Origin: Zerene cesonia
Taxonomy: Eukaryota > Arthropoda > Insecta > Lepidoptera > Pieridae
Reading direction: 5' to 3'
Assembly: GCF_012273895.1 (NCBI RefSeq)
Contig: NC_052129.1
Location: 5,022,001-5,086,000 of the forward strand
DNA length: 64,000 nucleotides
Position 1 is the stretch's first letter. Every line of letters begins with the position of its first letter. Position numbers and translations under genes: made by a program. The notes beneath the pieces were generated by a model, which was given only the letters and a program-made list of their open reading frames with translations, searched no databases and was not told where the DNA came from. Positions 57,030 to 64,000 of this stretch are shown piece by piece.

Positions 57030-57101
57030 TCACGGGTGGCCGAGAGGCTAGGCGTTGCTACGGTTAGGCAAGATACGCAGGTTCGAATCCTGCCTCGTGA
57101 T
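57030..57101 (+). tRNA. tRNA-like gene, anticodon loop atypical
   Basis: 72 nt. Acceptor stem TCACGGG/CTCGTGA (one G-T pair), D arm GCC...GGC, anticodon stem TTGCT/GGCAA, T arm GCAGG-TTCGAAT-CCTGC. A-box TGGCCGAGAGG (57037-57047) and B-box GGTTCGAATCC (57080-57090) fit Pol III consensus, and TTTTT at 57107-57111 can terminate. The loop ACGGTTA has C at position 33 instead of U, and the implied anticodon GGT is not used in eukaryotes, so this is more likely a pseudo-tRNA or SINE source than a working tRNA. Confidence 0.5.
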
Positions 57102-57727
57102 AAAAATTTTTCTATTCTTTCAAAATTTCTCAATATCCTACCTGCAAAATAATACACAAACCAGATTACGAATCTAATATTTCCTCATATCCATCTCTAA
57201 TAGCTTTAGAAGATAACAATAATGTTATACCTACCGTCATAACCCTATACAAAATCAGTATCAAATACATTCAGATTCCGTAAAAATATATACGTATAGC
57301 TAACTGGTAACAACACAGCCCCCTCCTAAAACACAGTTCACCTGATGTCTCTGAGCCTCACGGGTTCACGCCCCCGGAGGGATTTTATTAGATTAGCCTT
57401 GGTGATGTTTAATGTCCTCACAGTTTGTTAAAATACGTGTAAAGAGGTGTGAGGGCAATTACGGAGGGACCTTTGAGCGATGACAATGATATGCCTCCGC
57501 TATAGTATTGATTTCAGGATTATTTTGTGTAGGCTCTCCGCCCGGCTCTGCTCGGGTTGAACTTTGAAATTTATTGATTCAGTTAAGAAAATAGTTTCGT
57601 GTTCACGAAAGGGTTTTATGAATGGGTTAAGTAGTCTTAAATAAAAACAAATCTTTTTTAACACGCTTTTATTAGCTTCACTTGTATGTTTGTATGTATG
57701 TAACTCACACCCGTTTTTCTCCCACTT

Positions 57728-58727
57728 NNNNNNNNNNNNNNNNNNNNNNNNNNNNNNNNNNNNNNNNNNNNNNNNNNNNNNNNNNNNNNNNNNNNNNNNN
57801 NNNNNNNNNNNNNNNNNNNNNNNNNNNNNNNNNNNNNNNNNNNNNNNNNNNNNNNNNNNNNNNNNNNNNNNNNNNNNNNNNNNNNNNNNNNNNNNNNNNN
57901 NNNNNNNNNNNNNNNNNNNNNNNNNNNNNNNNNNNNNNNNNNNNNNNNNNNNNNNNNNNNNNNNNNNNNNNNNNNNNNNNNNNNNNNNNNNNNNNNNNNN
58001 NNNNNNNNNNNNNNNNNNNNNNNNNNNNNNNNNNNNNNNNNNNNNNNNNNNNNNNNNNNNNNNNNNNNNNNNNNNNNNNNNNNNNNNNNNNNNNNNNNNN
58101 NNNNNNNNNNNNNNNNNNNNNNNNNNNNNNNNNNNNNNNNNNNNNNNNNNNNNNNNNNNNNNNNNNNNNNNNNNNNNNNNNNNNNNNNNNNNNNNNNNNN
58201 NNNNNNNNNNNNNNNNNNNNNNNNNNNNNNNNNNNNNNNNNNNNNNNNNNNNNNNNNNNNNNNNNNNNNNNNNNNNNNNNNNNNNNNNNNNNNNNNNNNN
58301 NNNNNNNNNNNNNNNNNNNNNNNNNNNNNNNNNNNNNNNNNNNNNNNNNNNNNNNNNNNNNNNNNNNNNNNNNNNNNNNNNNNNNNNNNNNNNNNNNNNN
58401 NNNNNNNNNNNNNNNNNNNNNNNNNNNNNNNNNNNNNNNNNNNNNNNNNNNNNNNNNNNNNNNNNNNNNNNNNNNNNNNNNNNNNNNNNNNNNNNNNNNN
58501 NNNNNNNNNNNNNNNNNNNNNNNNNNNNNNNNNNNNNNNNNNNNNNNNNNNNNNNNNNNNNNNNNNNNNNNNNNNNNNNNNNNNNNNNNNNNNNNNNNNN
58601 NNNNNNNNNNNNNNNNNNNNNNNNNNNNNNNNNNNNNNNNNNNNNNNNNNNNNNNNNNNNNNNNNNNNNNNNNNNNNNNNNNNNNNNNNNNNNNNNNNNN
58701 NNNNNNNNNNNNNNNNNNNNNNNNNNN
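57728..58727. other. assembly gap (1000 N)
   Basis: Exactly 1000 N, so a placeholder size. Reading frames that cross it are meaningless. Confidence 0.99.
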
Positions 58728-59340
58728 AAAAATTATTTTATAGTTTTTAGTTTGATGTGCTTGAAAAGCGTGTTTTTTAGTTTTTTAAAACTATTTTTAT
58801 TTAATTTGACTTGATTGGCGTTTGTGTTTTGTATTATATGTAACTCTTTATAGCAATAGATATCAACTAGTGCTATAAATATAAATTCCGTTAAAATAAT
58901 TCTAGCCGTTACGAAGTGAACGAAGAAATAGATGAAAATTAATGATTTTTTCTTCCTTTTAAAATAATCTTAATGTTTTTCTTCAAACTCTTTCTATGTT
59001 CTCAGGTTGGTAACTAGACATCACTTGTAGAATTTTTTAAATCGGCCCAGAAGTACCTTAGATGAGCGCGTTTGAACAAACAAACTGATAAACTCTTGAG
59101 CTTTATACAATTGTTACTTAAAAAATACGTTTAGAAGTTTTTAGAATAATTAAAGTTAATTATATGACATAGAAAACTTATATCATAAACAGTAAAGAGT
59201 CGATAATTTGTTTGTTTGTTGTTATGTAATCCAAAACACGACTAGACCTCTCTTCCTTTACTTCAGAAACCACCTACAACTAAACGGATAAACAATTAGT
59301 CAGTTATAGAAGGTACATTCGCGTAAAACTACGTATGTAT
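58728..59340. other. intergenic, worn repeats
   Basis: 58850-59110 has CTAG-group-like words (AATCGGCCCAGAAGTACC) but no definable ends. No gene. Confidence 0.35.
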
Positions 59341-59622
59341 AAAAAATCGGTCAAAAGCGAGTCGAACTCCTCACACTAAGGGGTCCGTACACATAAACTA
59401 CAGAGATACAAAAAATTTCGCCCGTCTCATTTATGACCGGGCCAACCGTTGCTTAACCTCAACTTCCTTAGTATTTGTTATAGCGGCTACAAAATCACAT
59501 CATCTCTGAATTTTTACTTGTTCAGTTATATATTACTTTTCATGAGCTACAGTCTGAGGGACAGATAGACATATAGACAAACAGACGGAGAGCGGACTCT
59601 TAGTAATAGCCCCTTTTTACCC
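59341..59622 (+). repeat. widespread insect interspersed repeat
   Basis: AAAATCGGTCAAAAGCGAGT, CGAACTCCTCACACTAAGG, GTCCGTAC, TTAGTATTTGTTATAGCGGC, GACAGATAGACATATAGACA, GGACTCTTAGTAATAG. I recognise this series from many lepidopteran sequences. No coding capacity; the class is uncertain. Confidence 0.65.
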
Positions 59623-60298
59623 ATTGGCCCGGAACTCAAACTCAATCTCAAACATTCATTTATTCAATTAGACTTCTTATAGAAGCAGTTTTGTATCGTC
59701 ACAACACAGTTGTAACATTTCCCACCGGTTCGGAAAGCAGTTTCTACAGAGAAGAGCCGACAAGAAACTCATTATTATTATTTTTCAATCATGATCAATT
59801 ACGGAAACCTAAAATCCATCAATCTAAAGGAAAACTTAACCAATTCTAACTACAAGTCATTTATTATAATTTCACAGTACCACAGATAACATAAAACTAC
59901 GCCAGTAGATAATACAATTGAATATATTTTTTATGAACCGTCGGGCAGTTCTGACATCTTTAGTTCCTATAACTTCCTATTTGCATTACAGTTAAGACGA
60001 TAAATGGTAGTTTACAAACATACCAACAATATGAAATAAAGGGTGTGACGGAAGGATTAGCTTTTTGTAGATATGCATTGCGAAGGTACTCAACGGATGT
60101 ACCTTTTCAAATGGTCAATATTTATGCATTGGAAGTATTGATAGCTATAAACTTTATGCAGTAGTGAACAAAATTATGCTAGTAGAATTATGTTAGGAGT
60201 AAAGTAGAAAGTAGAATAATCATTAAAATAAACTCTACAAATAATTATTTTTAAGGAACATTGAAATAAATCAATTTAATAATAAGGGTAAATATACA
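59623..60298. other. intergenic, nothing recognised
   Basis: AT-rich; no supportable feature. Confidence 0.4.
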
Positions 60299-60489
60299 TC
60301 CTATTATAAATGCGAAACTTTGTAAGGATGTGTGTGTTTGTTACTCTTTCACGCAAAAACTACTGAACCGATTGCAATGAAATTTGGTACGTAGACAGCT
60401 GGACAACTGGAATAACATACAGGCAACTTTTTATCCCGATATTCCTACGGGATACAGACTTACGCGGGTGAAACCGCGGGCGCATCTGG
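60299..60489 (+). mobile_element. Helitron-like element (family 1), end mutated
   Basis: TCCTATTATAAATGCGAAAC start, family body, hairpin; terminal CTAG reads CTGG (60486-60489). A second element follows directly. Confidence 0.75.
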
Positions 60490-60624
60490 TATATTATAAA
60501 CGCGAAAGTTGGAACGAATAGATGGATGTATGGATGTTTGTTACTTTTCCAAGCGAAAATTGCATTAGCACAAAGGCTACTTTTTACTCGTCACCACGAG
60601 AGTGACGCCGCGGTTAACAGCTAG
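60490..60624 (+). mobile_element. diverged Helitron-like element abutting family 1 copy
   Basis: TATATTATAAACGCGAAAGT, TTACTTTTCCAAGCGAAAAT, ACGCCGCGGTTAACAG, CTAG (60621-60624). Its own 5' terminal TCC is missing, again as if the preceding element inserted at its start. Confidence 0.6.
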
Positions 60625-61131
60625 TTTTATAATATACTAGTTTTCCGCCCGTTCTAAGCTACCTCTGAACAAATTTTCAGCCAAATCGGTTAATCAGTTC
60701 TTGAGTTATAAATAGTGTAACTAACACCGCTTTCCTTTATATATATAGATAAGTCATCGTTTAAATTCCAAACGTTTCAATTAGTACGTAAAAAACAGCA
60801 TTAGAAAGACAACGTTTTTCAATTCTGGCTAGTAACAAAATATCAAATGAGTATCTGAAAACATGCAACTCTACTATGTCGTAGCGTCTTTACTACGACG
60901 TAGCATCTACAGAGATATCCAAATTATAAATATAACAAACCCTTTATGCAAAGTAAATTACTGATATTTTTGTGTTGTCGTTGTATGAATAAATATAAAT
61001 TATAATAATAATATTAGATAATTAATCCAAACATCGAATTTATAAAAATTACAATAATAATAAACATCAAGTTTATTGTTTTCAAATAATGTTCGGTTTA
61101 AATTCGTTTAGGCACACAATAATATTATAAA

Positions 61132-61370
61132 CTAGCTGTTGCCCGCAGCTTCGCCCTCGCGGTCCTAATAAATTTTCATGGTACCTTTCATCCCCTATTT
61201 TATAATCTTTGGGGGTAGAATTTATCAAAATCCTTTCTTAGCTCACGCCTACGTTATAACATCTATCTGAATGCCAAATTTCAGCCCGATCCGTCCAGTG
61301 GTTTGGGCTGTGCGTTGATAGATCATTATGTCAGTCAGTCACCTTTGAGTTTTATATATCATATAGACGG
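61132..61370 (-). repeat. CTAG-group repeat (family 5)
   Basis: Plus strand begins CTAGCTGTTGCCCGCAGCTT, then CGCCCTCGCGGTCC, TCCGTCCAGTGGTTTGGGCT, ACCTTTGAGTTTTATATAT. CTAG is at 61132-61135. Confidence 0.6.
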
Positions 61371-61458
61371 TTAAAATTTTTTGATTAATTCGCTTTATAA
61401 GTACAAAGTGGTGTGTCGATGAAAAATTACAAATAATGAAATGAAATGAAATTCTTTA

Positions 61459-61814
61459 TCCCTACTAATATTATAAATGCGAAAGTAACTCTGTCTGTCT
61501 GTCTGTCTGTTACGCTTTCACGCCTAAACCACTGATTCGATTTTGATAAAATTTGGTATGAAGATAGAACTGAACTTGGGAAAGGACATAGGATACTTTT
61601 TATCGCGAAAAAAGGGTAGAAAGGGTTGAAAGAGGGGATGAAAGTTTGTATGAAAGTTCGTTATTGTCAAAGCGATTTTTTATGACTTGGTATGAAGATG
61701 GAGCTAAACGTGGGAAAGAACAAACCATACTTTTTAATGCGAAGAAAATACTCCTTACCATGTCGCGCGATATAAGCGAATTCTACGCGGGCGAAGCCGC
61801 GGGCGAAAAGCTAG
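61459..61814 (+). mobile_element. intact Helitron-like element (family 2)
   Basis: 356 bp from TCCCTACTAATATTATAAAT to AAAAGCTAG, inserted between A and T. Contains (CTGT)n at 61490-61510, a partly duplicated central part, and the hairpin CGCGGGCGAAGCCGCGGG nine bases before CTAG. Best-preserved family 2 copy here; the 61-codon frame inside is not a gene. Confidence 0.8.
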
Positions 61815-62244
61815 TTGCTTATAAAAAATAAAGAAAAACTGAACATAACATTAAGTAAGCACAAGGCTATCGCTAGGTAGGGATCTAATTATAAGGACCG
61901 AAAACACTTATTTAGCGAATAATATATTATTCTCGTAAGGTTTTGAGAACCGAAAACGCGAAAAAATACCTTGAGTGTCGCAGTAAGGTACAGCAAAAGA
62001 TTCACTTCGAGAATGTCGTGTTATGGCTCTAATGAAAACCACGGCGTTGTGAGAATCACATAAAGACCCCATAAAATTGCTTCAAGTAAGTAACTCTTTC
62101 GATCGTTTTATTGTTAAAACGTCATCAATTTTCTCATAGCCACAATACGTTGAGGTCATAGATATCAAAATAGCAAGGTCGAGTTCATGACAACCGCGAC
62201 GTGAATTGCGCTATGTGGTCCTTCTGTAATTTTTTCTCGTGTTA

Positions 62245-62450
62245 GAGTGGGCAACGGAGCTGGTGGTTCGCCTGATGTTATGCGATCGCCACCGCCCGAG
62301 AAAATTTTCTGTAGTAGGGTCACTGCAAATGCGTTACCATTTTTATCGGATGAGAGATAAGAAGAAGATTGTTGTCAGGAATATAGAATGGTTGAAGATG
62401 GGTGAGGAAATGGCTCAGAAGCGGTTCCGGTCTTTGTTCGCAACGTAATA
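62245..62450 (+). repeat. interspersed repeat family B
   Basis: GTGGGCAACGGAGCTGGTGG, TTCGCCTGATGTTATGCGAT, CGCCACCGCCC then purine-rich sequence. Diverged. Confidence 0.6.
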
Positions 62451-63290
62451 TGTAATAATTGAATCATTTGATAACATAGAAGTGTTCAAATACCTACCTA
62501 GTTAAAAGATATTCACTTTTTTATTTAATTCTTAAACAATTGACTTTTCAGTACCTATGACCCTCTTTAATGAAAGTAGGTAAAATTCCTCATAGAGAAG
62601 GGATCCGTCATATTTGTAATAATTACTTACATTTAAACTTTATAAGCATATCCATTCTTGTGACATATTCCTATTTCTTACCATTGTTAGCTTAGATTGA
62701 AAAACCAATTTATGATTCTTTCATATTTTTATGATCAAATAATTAAGCATTATAAAATATCATCAATTTTAGACTAACATCGCACCAACTCAGCTTCCAT
62801 CTCTTAAAATGATTTTAGAAGATTCGGAAAAGATGATTGTTTTCCATACTATTATATAAATAAAAGAACCTAATTACTATGTGAGAGAGCTGGTCGTTTT
62901 CACAAAAAAGTAGGTATATTTAAAGAGTAGGTATATTTAGATGTCTAGTAAACATGCCACGCCTTTTATGGATATTTCTAATTTCTTTGTTATCTTTCTT
63001 CTTATATATACATATTTCGGACATTTTAATAGGTAAGCAACGTTTAAAAAAGGGCATATAAATCTCCTTTGTTGTATTGATAATTATATCCAATATATCT
63101 ACCGCTAATTGCCTGCTACGATCTCACAAACTCTCTCTGTACCGTTAACAATAGCACTTGTACCGAAAAGCTCAGTTTCCATTTAAGTATTTAAGTAAGT
63201 ATTTAATACTAAAGTAGTACGTTAACCCACCTTATTGCCAGATCAGCCGTACCCCATCACCAATTAAAGTTCACGGTCATTACACTACAC
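62451..63290. other. intergenic, nothing recognised
   Basis: AT-rich; no supportable feature. Confidence 0.4.
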
Positions 63291-63660
63291 AGTACACAGT
63301 AAGATGGCAAAATCGCACTGGCCGGGAAAGGCAAGCAAGTGCTGCGCAAACACGGCTCAAACTAACCATGCCCCCCCCTCCCCCCACACGAGCGTGGCCA
63401 TTCGCAGGCAAAAGGACCGTCGCCGCCTTCAATAATTCACACACCGCCCCTCCCTGTCGTCACCATACGAATAAACTCGCGCCGTCTCGCTCGCACAAGT
63501 TGCGCAATTTGTTGCTGTGTGCGCGTTCTCTTTCTGTCTCGCTTGTGGCTGATATGAGCCTCCCTTTCCCCCCCGCTAGAGCAGACCGGCTGCGTGTATT
63601 ATGCATTATGTTTGGCCAAGGTTTTATAAAGTTTGCGCAGTCAAGCACAGTGTATTGATG
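63291..63660. promoter_or_regulatory. GC-rich promoter-like block
   Basis: Contains CGTCTCGCTCGCAC (63483-63496), a TATA-like TTTATAAAG near 63624 and an initiator-like CACAGTGT about 23 bp later. Short frames on both strands are of low-complexity composition. It may be the 5' end of a gene beyond the window, but no coding exon is visible. Confidence 0.3.
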
Positions 63661-63864
63661 GTGTAGAGAGTTCGAATGATTTGAAAATTTGCTCAAGAGA
63701 AAATAATTTTTAGCGTCCCTTTGTAATGTATCTTATAGTGTAAAGTAAAGCACGTAAAACAATTAACGATATGTCTATGAAATAAGTATGTGCTCTATAA
63801 GTAGTAGCTGCAATCTGCGATTTATAATTTATACATACGAGGTGTTGAAACTTTAAATATCCCC

Positions 63865-64000
63865 TTTTTTCATATATGTTCCCACTGCTGGGACACAGGT
63901 CTCCTATGAGGGTTCAGGTCATAATCTACCACGCTGGCGAAGTGCGGGTTGGCAGATGACACATGTCGTCGAACTTTTGATTCTCGGACATGCCGGTTTC
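63865..64000 (-). repeat. SINE D body, cut by window end
   Basis: Minus strand: GAAACCGGCATGTCCGAGAA, CCCGCACTTCGCCAGCGTGG, AACCCTCATAGGAGACCTGT. Same order as 36144-36398. Confidence 0.7.

Noticed and set aside
57682..58814. Two frames of more than 350 codons
   Set aside because: They consist almost wholly of N from the assembly gap.
63368..63696. Frames on both strands in the GC-rich block
   Set aside because: Low-complexity Pro/Arg/Ser composition in both directions, no recognisable domain and no clear splice sites.

Overview
The window looks like a butterfly or moth (Lepidoptera) nuclear genome. It is AT-rich, its exons are short and GC-rich, and it is dense in repeats typical of that order: short Helitron-like elements running TC...CTAG, tRNA-headed SINEs, LINE tails and a hammerhead-like foldback repeat. 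I found no bacterial, organellar or viral gene. There is one 1000-N assembly gap at 57728-58727.

Two protein genes can be supported. The first, on the + strand (14238-26847), is calsyntenin, a synaptic and kinesin-cargo transmembrane protein with two cadherin repeats, a LamG-like domain, one membrane helix and a tail with two W-acidic kinesin light chain motifs. I reconstructed 19 coding exons with consistent phases, giving 918 residues from the first whole codon to the stop. The signal-peptide exon was not found and probably lies upstream of 14238 or outside the window. The 3'UTR probably runs to about 28.9 kb. The second, on the - strand (48095-49210), is the insect Fezf/earmuff (erm) transcription factor: an N-terminal eh1 repressor motif and six C2H2 fingers in one uninterrupted coding exon. 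An upstream splice acceptor implies at least one more 5' exon.

Layout: 1-14 kb is repeat-rich and without recognised genes; it holds several Helitron copies, one inserted inside another, and a foldback element. 14.2-28.9 kb is calsyntenin, with SINE and Helitron remnants in its introns. 29-48 kb is intergenic and repeat-rich, with a promoter-like minus-strand block at 34.8-35.35 kb. 48-49.2 kb is erm. 49.2-57.7 kb is non-coding sequence upstream of erm, with a few GC-rich blocks that could be regulatory, a (TA)50 tract and a tRNA-like gene at 57030-57101. 58.7-64 kb is intergenic with more Helitrons and a GC-rich promoter-like block near 63.3-63.65 kb.

The two genes have related tissue roles (nervous system) but are divergent in function, lie about 21 kb apart on opposite strands, and show no sequence evidence of co-regulation. 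The most unusual material is in the mobile DNA: Helitrons inserting into the 5' ends of their own relatives, a chimeric Helitron, a hammerhead-like element flanked by a 12-bp target duplication, and a SINE that abuts a calsyntenin splice acceptor. A possible alternative calsyntenin C terminus by intron retention is also notable.
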